Part shown: positions 1 to 10,188 of the stretch, piece by piece
How positions within the stretch are numbered: the first letter of the stretch is position 1
Layout of the letters: each line of letters starts with the position of its first letter
Notes under the pieces: generated by a model
What the model saw: only the letters and a program-made list of their open reading frames with translations
Told to the model about the DNA's origin: nothing
The model's database searches: none
Assembly: GCA_902792815.1 (NCBI GenBank)
Contig: CADBAY010000005.1
Location: 1-44,503 of the forward strand
Origin: an uncultured Bacteroidia bacterium
Lineage (GTDB): Bacteria > Bacteroidota > Bacteroidia > Bacteroidales > UBA932
Direction of reading: 5' to 3'
Length of the DNA stretch: 44,503 nt
Translations under genes and position numbers: made by a program

Positions 1-96
1 CTTGTTCTTACAGGAGTTGACCGACAGTGCGGTAACCCCCAGCGCCACGACTGCTATCGCTGTCATGACACTGGTTATCAATCTGTTGCGAGTCAT
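1..96 (-). CDS. lipoprotein, N-terminal fragment (cut by window edge)
   Basis: The frame starts at the ATG at 96 and runs off the left edge after 32 codons. The peptide begins MTRNRLITSVM, continues with a hydrophobic stretch, and reaches a lipobox-like VNSC with the cysteine at residue 29, so it should be a secreted lipoprotein. A well-formed promoter lies upstream on the same strand (138-168). Nothing of the mature protein except Lys-Asn-Lys is visible, so no function can be given. It is divergent from the GH3 gene. Confidence 0.6.
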   Translation of the reverse strand, partial: MTRNRLITSVMTAIAVVALGVTALSVNSCKNK

Positions 97-137
97 AGTG
101 TATGAAAATATAAAAAAGCTAATTCCCCTAATTTTAA

Positions 138-168
138 CAAAAATACATTTTTCGTTTGAATAATCAAA
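138..168 (-). promoter_or_regulatory. Bacteroidota-type promoter for the lipoprotein gene
   Basis: On the - strand, TTTG (168-165) is followed after 19 bp by TATTTTTG (145-138), matching the known Bacteroidota consensus of -33 TTTG and -7 TAnnTTTG. Transcription would start near 132, giving a leader of roughly 35 nt before the ATG at 96. Confidence 0.65.
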
Positions 169-179
169 GATTGACGGTA

Positions 180-210
180 TTGTTTTTAGATTATAGAATT
201 ATTATTTTTG
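180..210 (+). promoter_or_regulatory. promoter for the GH3 gene, apparently leaderless
   Basis: TATTTTTG at 203-210 matches the TAnnTTTG -7 element. A weaker TTG-containing -33 element lies near 180-183. Only four bases separate the -7 element from the ATG at 215, so the transcript would start at or next to the start codon. Confidence 0.5.
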
Positions 211-214
211 TCTT

Positions 215-2470
215 ATGCTGACCATTATTCTTGCCGCTGCGCTCAGCGTAGCCACCCCTGTGTTACGGGAAGATAATATCCCCCAGATAGTTTCCCTTCT
301 TACCCTCGAAGAAAAGGCCGCTATACTTGTCGGCTGCGGATCTACGGCTTTTGACGGTATAGGCCGTAATGATGTGGGAGTTAAAGGAAGCGCCGGTGCA
401 ACTCACCCTATACCGCGTCTGGGTATACCTTCTATTGTGTTTGCCGACGGCCCTGCAGGCCTCCGTATCGATCCGGTTCGCCCCGGCACTGACAAAACTT
501 ATTACTGCACCGGTTTCCCTATCGGTACCATGCTCGCCTCGACCTGGAATACCGCCATTGTGCGCTCTGTAGGTGAAGCCATGGGGAACGAGGTCCTTGA
601 GTACGGAGTTGACGTACTTCTTGCCCCGGGTATGAACATCCACCGTAACCCGCTTTGCGGCAGGAACTTTGAGTATTTTTCCGAAGATCCGTTGCTCTGC
701 GGAGAGATTGCCGCTGCTTATGTGCAGGGTGTTCAGTCGAATGGCGTGGGTACTTCGGTCAAGCATTTTGCCCTGAACAATCAGGAACTGAACCGCTTGC
801 ATAACGATGCGCGAGTGAGTGAACGTGCTGCCAGGGAGATATATTTGCGGGCTTTCGAGATTGCCGTGCGCAAGGCCCAGCCGTGGACTCTTATGAGCTC
901 GTACAATTATATAAACGGGGTACATGCTTCCGAGAACCGGTGGTTGCTTACCGACGTTCTGCGTGATGACTGGGGCTTCCGTGGAGTGGTGGTGACCGAC
1001 TGGGGCGGAGGATACGATACTGCCGCCCAGATCCACGCCGGCAACGACCTTATACAGTCGGGTTCCGATGCCCGTTACAATGCTCTGATAGAGGCGGTTA
1101 AAGATGGGCGTCTGGCGATGGAGTATGTTGACGCCTGCGTCACCAGGGCCTTGGAACTGATTGTCAAGTGCCCGGCCTTCAGGGGGTACAAGTTCTCCGA
1201 GGCTCCCGATTTGGAGGCACACGCCAAGGTATGCCGCGCCGCAGCCGATGAGGGCATTGTGCTGCTCAAAAACCACGGGGCTCTTCCTGCCGGTCCCGAT
1301 GGCGTCACGGCTCTTCTGGGAGTCACTTCCTATGCATTCATCGCAGGTGGAACCGGCTCCGGCGACGTTCACCGTCCCTATGTTGTGGACCTCCGGCAGG
1401 GCCTTTCCGATGCCGGTTTCAAGCTTGAAAGCGGGCTGGATGAATTCTATACCGCATATATGCAGGATGAGCGCTGGCGCTGCAAGATGATAGACGGAAA
1501 CAACTCCTGGGTAATCGACCGTGAACGTCCCATAGAGGTAGTCCCCGATGAATTGATAAAGCAGGCGGCTCTTACTTCCGATAGGGCGGTCGTCACCATA
1601 GGGAGAGTGTTCGGCGAGGGTAAAGACCGCGACCTGTATTACTCTTACATGTTGCAGGAGAGGGAAGTGGAGCTTCTGCGCAAAACCGCTGATGCATTTC
1701 ACGCCCAGGGCAAAAAGGTCACCGTCATACTTAATGTAGGCGGCGTGGTTGAAATGGCAAGCTGGCAGGACCTTGCCGATGCCATACTGCTTTGCTGGCA
1801 GCCCGGCGAGGAGGGCGGCCACAGCGTGGCTTCCGCCCTGAGCGGCGAGGTAAACCCCTCGGGAAGGCTCCCCATGACCATATCGCGCCGTTACGAGGAC
1901 GAGCCTTCTGCCGCCAACTTCCCCCGGGTATTCGAGGATAAGCCTTTCAATTATTCTTTCTACCGCCGTCTTGAGGGCAATAAGAAAGATTATGTGGTCA
2001 AAGACATCGACTATACCGATTATGCCGAGGATATCTATGTAGGTTACCGCTACTTCGGAACCAAGGCCCGCGGCGCTGTCGCATATCCTTTCGGATACGG
2101 CCTTAGCTATACTTCTTTCCGCTGGTCGGATTTGAAGATAGAAAAGACCGGCTCCTTAAGCGAAGATAGTAAGTGCCTCAAAGTCAGCCTGACAGTTACC
2201 AACACCGGCAAAAGAGCCGGAAAAGATGTAGTAGAACTCTACGTCAAGGCCCCCGGCCGCAGCATCGATAAGCCGGAGCGCGAACTCAAGGCCTTTGCCA
2301 AGACTCCGCTCCTGGAGCCCGGGCAGAGCTGTACGGTACAGATGACGGTTCCCGTCGAGTCGCTTGCATCATGGGAGAACGGGGCCTGGAGCCTGGAGAA
2401 AGGCCGCTACCGCATAATAGCTGCCAGGAACGCTTCAGATAAGGGGCTTCGTAAGGCCTTGCGCCTTTAG
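215..2470 (+). CDS. glycoside hydrolase family 3 beta-glucosidase-like enzyme
   Basis: This is a 751-residue GH3 enzyme, expected to release sugars from the non-reducing end of beta-linked glycans by a retaining mechanism. The visible layout is a short hydrophobic N-terminus (residues 1-16, probably a signal peptide), a catalytic barrel to about 330, an alpha/beta sandwich to about 590, and a fibronectin III-like GH3 C-terminal domain at about 665-740. The nucleophile is Asp262 in GVVVTDWGG, and the substrate-binding KHF motif is at 183-185. Length and domain order are normal for Bacteroidota GH3 proteins. No partner glycan genes are adjacent, so the substrate cannot be inferred. The ATG at 215 sits directly after a -7 element. 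The last four bases overlap the stop of the convergent gene at 2467. Confidence 0.9.
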   Translation: MLTIILAAALSVATPVLREDNIPQIVSLLTLEEKAAILVGCGSTAFDGIGRNDVGVKGSAGATHPIPRLGIPSIVFADGPAGLRIDPVRPGTDKTYYCTGFPIGTMLASTWNTAIVRSVGEAMGNEVLEYGVDVLLAPGMNIHRNPLCGRNFEYFSEDPLLCGEIAAAYVQGVQSNGVGTSVKHFALNNQELNRLHNDARVSERAAREIYLRAFEIAVRKAQPWTLMSSYNYINGVHASENRWLLTDVLRDDWGFRGVVVTDWGGGYDTAAQIHAGNDLIQSGSDARYNALIEAVKDGRLAMEYVDACVTRALELIVKCPAFRGYKFSEAPDLEAHAKVCRAAADEGIVLLKNHGALPAGPDGVTALLGVTSYAFIAGGTGSGDVHRPYVVDLRQGLSDAGFKLESGLDEFYTAYMQDERWRCKMIDGNNSWVIDRERPIEVVPDELIKQAALTSDRAVVTIGRVFGEGKDRDLYYSYMLQEREVELLRKTADAFHAQGKKVTVILNVGGVVEMASWQDLADAILLCWQPGEEGGHSVASALSGEVNPSGRLPMTISRRYEDEPSAANFPRVFEDKPFNYSFYRRLEGNKKDYVVKDIDYTDYAEDIYVGYRYFGTKARGAVAYPFGYGLSYTSFRWSDLKIEKTGSLSEDSKCLKVSLTVTNTGKRAGKDVVELYVKAPGRSIDKPERELKAFAKTPLLEPGQSCTVQMTVPVESLASWENGAWSLEKGRYRIIAARNASDKGLRKALRL

Positions 2471-2742
2471 AGTCCAAGCAGCCGGGCGCATTCCGGGTTG
2501 GAAAGGGTGTCGGGGCCAAGGCGCACGATCTTGCTTTGTCCCGTGATCTCGCTCATGACGACAATGTCTCTCAAGGCTTCCTCTTCTATGACCTTGAAGC
2601 GGGAAGGAGAGTCGGCTTGTATGTCGTGTATGCTTGCTCCTATCTTGTGCTCGATGTACTGGTAGAGGTCAATCGGGGAAGCCTCGGGGTGAAGGGCCGA
2701 GACCGGGGCTGCATCTTCTTGGTATGCAATAGGATATACCAT
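2467..2742 (-). CDS. hypothetical protein, 91 aa
   Basis: I do not recognise this protein. Codon use (many C-ending codons) resembles neighbouring genes, so it is probably translated. It has no signal peptide or membrane segment. The C-terminal half is polar and looks like a small folded domain. The ATG at 2742 is 8 bp after the stop of the 230-residue gene upstream on the same strand, suggesting an operon. Without a frameshift it is a separate gene. A -1 slip on the AAAA at 2756-2759 would join both into one protein. Its TAA shares the tetranucleotide TTAG (2467-2470) with the TAG of the convergent GH3 gene. Confidence 0.55.
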   Translation of the reverse strand: MVYPIAYQEDAAPVSALHPEASPIDLYQYIEHKIGASIHDIQADSPSRFKVIEEEALRDIVVMSEITGQSKIVRLGPDTLSNPECARLLGL

Positions 2743-2750
2743 AACTGCGA

Positions 2751-3443
2751 TCAGCTTTTGCTATAAGAGTAAAGACAGTAGTCCCTGGTGTCGAAGGTGA
2801 GTTTGTGGCGGGGCTTCGATGAGGTGGTGCCGTCGGGGCTTATGAGTATCTGTACGGCCGAATCGGGCAGCTGGCCGGAGAATACCCTTCTGGCCTCGTC
2901 GGGAGCGGAGTAAACTTTCACGCCGCGCGGCACTCCCCGTGCAATGGCTTTGAGGCCGGAGTAAGCTGCGGTTTCGGAGTCCATGGCAGCCTCGGTATAG
3001 TCTTGGATAATGCTTATAAACGCAGGCATGTAAATCAACTCCTGCCCCGAGGGGTCGTTTTCGCCGGCAATAGGTAATGAAATGATTTCCAGGGGCCTTT
3101 TGAGTGCATTAGGGTCGTCGCTCCTGCCTCCCTTCGAGAGAGTGAGGAACACTATCCCGCGGCTTTTTTCGATGCAGAGGAAACAAATGTCAGGGTTGTT
3201 TTTCTGCTTTTCGTACTGCGCGGGAGTGCAGAATTCATAAGGCGATATAGTCCAGAGCGAAGTTACCTCCTGACGCAGCGAAGCGTTTAAGGCATCGTTG
3301 CCTGAAAGCACCACTTTCGTGGTCTTGCTTTTGAAATCTTGCAGGCGGTAGCTCTTGGTGTAAATGCGTTTCTGCCCCCAGAGAGAGAGTGGCAGCAAAA
3401 GCACGGCCAAAAGCAAGAATATTTTCCCAAGAGGGTGTTTCAT
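2751..3443 (-). CDS. exported hypothetical protein, 230 aa
   Basis: The start at 3443 is chosen because it begins a clear signal peptide (MKHPLGKIFLLLAVLLLPLS, probable cleavage after LWG) and lies just downstream of a promoter. The open frame upstream of it is antisense to dnaX. The mature part of about 205 residues has no motif I recognise. It contains alternating beta-strand-like segments such as GIVFLTLSKGG and QELIYMPAFISIIQDY. It probably faces the periplasm. It precedes the 91-residue gene by 8 bp and is divergent from dnaX. Confidence 0.7.
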   Translation of the reverse strand: MKHPLGKIFLLLAVLLLPLSLWGQKRIYTKSYRLQDFKSKTTKVVLSGNDALNASLRQEVTSLWTISPYEFCTPAQYEKQKNNPDICFLCIEKSRGIVFLTLSKGGRSDDPNALKRPLEIISLPIAGENDPSGQELIYMPAFISIIQDYTEAAMDSETAAYSGLKAIARGVPRGVKVYSAPDEARRVFSGQLPDSAVQILISPDGTTSSKPRHKLTFDTRDYCLYSYSKS

Positions 3444-3448
3444 AGCAG

Positions 3449-3456
3449 CAAAGTTA
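3449..3456 (-). promoter_or_regulatory. -7 promoter element for the 230-aa exported protein
   Basis: The - strand reads TAACTTTG, an exact TAnnTTTG match. It ends only five bases before the ATG at 3443, so initiation would be leaderless or nearly so. No convincing TTTG -33 element is visible. Confidence 0.45.
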
Positions 3457-3469
3457 TAAAATAATTCAC

Positions 3470-3477
3470 TACATTTG
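3470..3477 (+). promoter_or_regulatory. -7 promoter element for dnaX
   Basis: TACATTTG is an exact TAnnTTTG match, 20 bp before the dnaX ATG at 3498. It would start the run dnaX-lptB-atp, since no other promoter of this type is obvious before the atp genes. The -33 region is weak. Confidence 0.5.
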
Positions 3478-3497
3478 TAAAGTAAAGTAGTATAAAT

Positions 3498-5260
3498 ATG
3501 GCCCAGTATATAGTATCGGCGCGCAAATATCGTCCGGATTCTTTCGAAGCCCTTATAGGCCAGGACAATATTGCCCGTACCCTCAAAAACTCCATTCTCC
3601 GCGGTCAGCTTGCGCACGCATACTTGTTCTGCGGCCCTAGAGGTGTAGGCAAAACGAGTGCCGCGCGTATTTTTGCCAAGACAATCAACTGCTCTCACCC
3701 TTCTGCCGATATGGAGCCTTGCGGCGAGTGCGAGTCTTGCGTTTCGTTCCGCGAGGGCCGTTCGTACTGCATTCACGAGCTGGACGCCGCCTCCAACAAC
3801 GGCGTTGAAGATATCAAGGCCCTGATGGAGCAGGTGCAGATTCCGCCGCAGGTGGGACGCTACAGCGTGTATATCATAGACGAGGTGCACATGCTTACCC
3901 AGTCGGCTTTCAATGCGTTCTTGAAAACTCTTGAGGAGCCGCCCGCACATGCGATTTTTATACTTGCCACTACCGAGAAGCACAAGATAATACCCACCAT
4001 TCTCAGCCGCTGCCAGACTTACGATTTCAACCGTATCAGTATTCCCGATATTGTGCGTAACCTGCGCGATATCGCCGGCAAGGAGGGTGTGAAGGTGGAT
4101 GACGAGTCGCTTCACGTGATCGCCCATAAGGCGGACGGGGCTATGAGGGATGCCCTTACCATATTCGACCAGACAGTGGCGTTCTGCGGTACGGATATTC
4201 ATTACGAGGATGTGATCCGCAATCTTAATGTGCTTGATTACGAGTACAGTTTCCGCCTTGTGGATGCTTTCCTGGCCAAGGATTATGCTACTGCGCTGCT
4301 GACTTTTGATGAGATTCTTTCAAAGGGTTTTAATTCTTTGCATTTTATTTCGGCGCTTGGTTCTCACTTGCGTGATTTGTTGGTCAGCCGTACGGGTGGG
4401 CTGGAGTCGTTGCTTGATTTGCCAGATTCGCTTAGGGAGCGTTATCGTGAGCAGGCGGGGAGGTGTTCGGTTAAGTTTCTTTATGAGGCTTTGGGTGTGA
4501 TTGCGCAGTGTGAGGGTGGTTATAAGGCGGCGACTAATCAGCGTTTGCATATTGAGTTTGCTCTTATGCGGCTCTCGTTCCTTGGGGGCGTGCCGGCAGT
4601 TCCCGCTCCGGTAGTTTCCGCTCCGGCAGCTGGTGCCGGCCAGCCTCCCAAAGACTTGGGAGAAGGTCGTCTGCCCGGCACAGCAGCCGTCGCTCCCGAG
4701 CCTGAAAAGCCAGTCGCTGCCGCTCCGGCTGTCATTCTGAGCGAGCAAAGCGAGCCGAAGAATCTCCCTGAGGCTCCCAAGCCGCGGGCAAGGCGGCGGG
4801 CGTCGGGCCTTTCTCTGGCGTCGCTGATCGAGGGAGAGGAAATTACGGTGGAGCTGGCTCCGGAGGAGTCTTCGGCCGCTGCTGCATCTCTGCCGGATGC
4901 CGCCACGCTTGAGTCCAAGTGGCAGGAGCTTTCCGCTACATATACAACTTCGCAGCCTCGTCTTGCCAATGCCCTTTCCGGCGCCAAGGTTACCGTCGAA
5001 GAGGCTGACGGGGGCATTATCCTTTCGTTCGCCCTTGTCAACGAGGCGCAGAAGAACTGGATTGCCGAGAAGAAGCTCCGTGAGCTGGAGGAGCGTTTCC
5101 GCAAGATTTGCGACTGCCCGAAGATCCGTCTGGAACCCTGCGTGGTGCCGGAGGAGGAGCAGGAAGATAAGATATATATGCCCCAGGAAAAGGCCCGTGA
5201 CCTTATGTCCAAGAATGCCGAGGTGGGGCAGTTGGTTAAAGATTTAGCACTTGACATACG

Positions 5261-5264
<4 letters not shown>
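3498..5264 (+). CDS. dnaX: DNA polymerase III subunit gamma/tau
   Basis: This is the 588-residue AAA+ clamp-loader subunit, which with HolA/HolB homologues loads the sliding clamp in replication. Visible motifs are the Walker A GPRGVGKT (46-53), the zinc-binding cysteines C65, C75, C78 and C81, the Walker B IIDEVH (126-131) and the SRC motif in [10 protein letters not shown] low-complexity Ala/Pro linker (about 370-430) leads to a tau-type C-terminal region. The linker contains two repeat-like inserts (4634-4681 and 4731-4775). Codons 262-358 have a very different third-position composition from the rest of the gene. The stop overlaps the lptB start in ATGA (5261-5264). Confidence 0.97.
4634..4681 (+). 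repeat. palindromic insert in the dnaX linker
   Basis: CTCCCAA-AGAC-TTGGGAG (4643-4660) is a perfect 7-bp stem with a 4-base loop. It lies between outer arms GTGCCGG and CCGGCAC. It encodes in-frame residues including [13 protein letters not shown] within the Ala/Pro linker. Its short arms make it weaker evidence than the atpG, tsaB and phosphatase palindromes. Confidence 0.4.
4731..4775 (+). repeat. dispersed-repeat-like sequence read in frame within dnaX
   Basis: The segment starts GTCATTCTGAGCGAGCAAAG and continues to GAAGAATCTC, a sequence type familiar from dispersed repeats found between genes in many bacteria. Here it is translated as [12 protein letters not shown] (residues 412-423) inside the flexible linker, where an insertion is tolerated. 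It has partial dyad symmetry (ATTCT at one end, AGAAT at the other). Recognition is from memory of the motif; no second copy is present in this window. Confidence 0.5.
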
Positions 5265-7815
<2,551 letters not shown>

Positions 7816-7834
<19 letters not shown>

Positions 7835-8940
7835 TAGCTATTGTCGCTTTGTTACTTCTGGCTTCGGAGGCGCTTTGCGCCGACCGAGGGGTTAGCTGCG
7901 AAGCAGCGCAAGGGGATCCTTCCCCTTGTCCCCCGGGGGTGCAGGGGGATAGTTCTTCCATGTCCGGCGATGAGCCGCTGGACATGGAAGAGTATATATT
8001 CGGACACATCTCCGACGCATACGAGTGGCACATAGCTACGGTGCGCGGCAAGCACATATCGATTCCGCTGCCCTGCATCATCATCGATAACGGGGTGCAT
8101 GTGTTCAGCAGCAGCCGCCTCGCTCACGGAGCTTCGTACGAGGGCTATTGCATAGCTCCCAAAGGCCAGGCTCACGAGGGCAAGATAGTGCGCGCCTCCG
8201 ACGGCAAGCGGCCGTTTGATATCTCCATCACCAAAAATGTCTGCGGCCTGATAATCGACAGCATCATCCTGGTGGTGCTGATTCTGCTGTGCGCACGCTG
8301 GTACCGCAAGCACGACGTGCTTAAAGAGGCCCCTACTGGCCTTGCCGCCCTTTTGGAGCCCGTCATCATGACCATAGAGAACGATGTAATCAAAGATGCC
8401 GTAGGGCCCGATTACAAGCGCTTTTCGCCGTATCTACTGACGGCGTTCTTCTTTATCCTTATCAATAACCTTATGGGCATCTTCCCGGTATTCCCGGGCG
8501 GTGCCAATATTACCGGCAACATTGCCGTAACTTTCGTGCTTGCCATGTTTACCTTCCTTATGGTGAACCTCTTCGGCAACAAGCACTACTGGAAAGACAT
8601 ACTCTGGCCCGACGTGCCGGTATTCCTGAAAGCGATACCTCTTATGCCCGCCATCGAGATCCTGGGTATGTTCACCAAGCCGTTCTCGCTGATGATAAGG
8701 CTCTTTGCCAACATGCTGGCAGGTCATATCATGCTCCTGAGTACGGTGGCCCTCATATTCCTCACCGCCAAGATGGGTGCGGTGCTCAACGGCTCGCTGA
8801 GCTTCGTGGCTGTAGTACTGGGAATCTTCCTCGACTGCCTCGAAGTGCTCGTGGCGTTTATCCAGGCTTATGTATTTACCATGCTCTCGTCGGTCTTCAT
8901 AGGGCTGGCGCATCAGCATCCCGAAGGAGAAACTCATTAA
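7816..8940 (+). CDS. atpB: ATP synthase F0 subunit a
   Basis: The start at 7816 overlaps the end of atpC by 19 bp. It is preferred to the upstream in-frame ATG at 7738 because it begins a clear signal peptide (MRAGRIIAIVALLLLASEAL). The protein has 374 residues: signal peptide, a periplasmic N-terminal extension, and the membrane helices of subunit a. The essential arginine lies in the RLFANMLAGH motif, which faces the c-ring carboxylate in the proton channel. Residues about 23-55 come from a hairpin-rich, G/C-rich stretch (7869-7992) that looks inserted between the signal peptide and the DEPLDMEEYIFGHISDAYEW segment. Confidence 0.93.
7869..7992 (+). repeat. stack of hairpins in the 5' coding part of atpB
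   Basis: Perfect or near-perfect inverted repeats follow one another: GGCGC-TTT-GCGCC (7869-7881), GCTGC-GAA-GCAGC (7895-7907), AAGGGGA-TCCT-TCCCCTT (7910-7927), CCCCCGGGGG (7930-7939), and CTTCCATGTCC/GGACATGGAAG (7955-7965 with 7980-7990). The frame stays open. The GCTGC-hairpin and CCCCCGGGGG modules recur in the gene-free region at 40496-40524. Confidence 0.6.
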
Positions 8941-8952
8941 AATCTTAATATT

Positions 8953-9198
8953 ATGATCGGAACAATTCTTCAAGCGGCAGCTCTTGCCAAGGTCGGTGGC
9001 GCAATCGGCGCCGGAATCGTTGCTATCGGTGCAGGATTCGGTATAGGCAAACTTGCACAGTCAACAATGGAAGCGTCGGCCCGTCAGCCCGAGATTGCAG
9101 GCGGCCTGCGTACTACTGCTATTATTATCGGCGCTCTGCTGGAAGGTATCTGCCTTATCGGCGTTATCGCCTGCCTGCTCGCTGTCCTTCTGAGCTAG
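8953..9198 (+). CDS. atpE: ATP synthase F0 subunit c
   Basis: This 81-residue proteolipid forms the rotating ring. Helix 1 is glycine/alanine-rich (GAIGAGIVAIGAGFGIG). A polar loop with the conserved ARQPE follows, and helix 2 carries the ion-binding carboxylate Glu64 in GALLEGICLIG. The residue after Glu64 is glycine rather than Ser/Thr, so proton rather than sodium coupling is more likely (inference). It lies 12 bp after atpB and 3 bp before atpF. Confidence 0.96.
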   Translation: MIGTILQAAALAKVGGAIGAGIVAIGAGFGIGKLAQSTMEASARQPEIAGGLRTTAIIIGALLEGICLIGVIACLLAVLLS

Positions 9199-9201
9199 TA
9201 T

Positions 9202-9705
9202 ATGTCGCTGGTTACTCCGGATATAGGCCTGGTATTCTGGATGGTCGTCATCTTCGGCGTGGTGTTTTTCCTCCTCGCCAAGTTCGGCTTTCCGGTTATT
9301 ACCAAGGCAGTGCGGAAGCGTACCGAGCACATCGAAGACTCTCTCAAGGCGGCTCAGCAGGCGCGTCTCAGCCTCGAGCAGGTAGAACTTCAGAGTGCTC
9401 AGATGCTGGAGCAGACCCGAAGCGAGCAAGGGCGTATACTCCAGGAGGCGTCCCGCACCCGTGAAGAGATACTTTCCTCGGCCCGGGAGCAGGCGCAGAC
9501 CGAGGCTGCCGAGATACTCTGCAGCGCACGCGAGGAGATAAAGGCTGAGAAGGAATCGGCCCTGCAGGAGATCCGTTCTGAGGTCTCGTCGCTGTCGGTG
9601 GCCGTGGCGGAAAAGATTTTACGTAAAGAACTGGACAGCACCCCGGAGCAGATTTCCCTGCTTGAGAGGTTTGCCGAAGAGGCGTCCAATGCACCTATAA
9701 GCTGA
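9202..9705 (+). CDS. atpF: ATP synthase F0 subunit b
   Basis: This 167-residue peripheral-stalk subunit has one N-terminal membrane helix (about residues 8-28, FWMVVIFGVVFFLLAKFGF). A long charged heptad-like region rich in Glu, Gln, Arg and Ala follows and forms the dimeric stator. Position between atpE and atpH, length and architecture all fit. There is no second b-type gene in the cluster. Confidence 0.93.
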   Translation: MSLVTPDIGLVFWMVVIFGVVFFLLAKFGFPVITKAVRKRTEHIEDSLKAAQQARLSLEQVELQSAQMLEQTRSEQGRILQEASRTREEILSSAREQAQTEAAEILCSAREEIKAEKESALQEIRSEVSSLSVAVAEKILRKELDSTPEQISLLERFAEEASNAPIS

Positions 9706-9709
9706 TAAT

Positions 9710-10186
9710 ATGAACTCGGGAGCGATTACCAAGCGTTATGCCACCGCGCTGCTGCGTCTGACCAAAGACAACGGCAGCGGTGAGCGGGTGTGCCGTCAGG
9801 TGGTCGCAATGCTCAGGCGTCCATTCCGTATGCCTGCTGCTCTTGAGAGCGACCTGCAGAACTTTATATCTCTCCTGGCAAAAAACGGGCGCATCGATTA
9901 TCTGCGGCGGATACTCCGCACTTACGTGGATCTGTACTGCCGCGACGCAGGGCTCGCCCACGTGCGGCTTACCACTACCGTACCCTCGGCCGAACTGTCC
10001 GAGAGGGTCTCGCGGGAGCTGGAGGCCCGCAGCGGCCGGAAGGTGCTGCTCGAAACCGAGGTGGATCCGTCGCTTATCGGCGGCTACCGTGTTGAATATG
10101 ACGGTCTTATGCTGGATGCCAGCGTGCGGCGCCAACTTGAGATACTGCAGCGTCAATTTGTAGAAAAGAACAACCGTATTGTGTAA
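9710..10186 (+). CDS. atpH: ATP synthase F1 subunit delta
   Basis: This 158-residue stator protein joins the b stalk to the top of F1. The typical OSCP/delta start ([12 protein letters not shown]) is visible, as is the C-terminal [27 protein letters not shown] segment. It is shorter than E. coli delta (177 residues) but normal for the phylum. It starts 4 bp after atpF and ends 2 bp before atpA. Confidence 0.93.
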   Translation: MNSGAITKRYATALLRLTKDNGSGERVCRQVVAMLRRPFRMPAALESDLQNFISLLAKNGRIDYLRRILRTYVDLYCRDAGLAHVRLTTTVPSAELSERVSRELEARSGRKVLLETEVDPSLIGGYRVEYDGLMLDASVRRQLEILQRQFVEKNNRIV

Positions 10187-10188
10187 GG

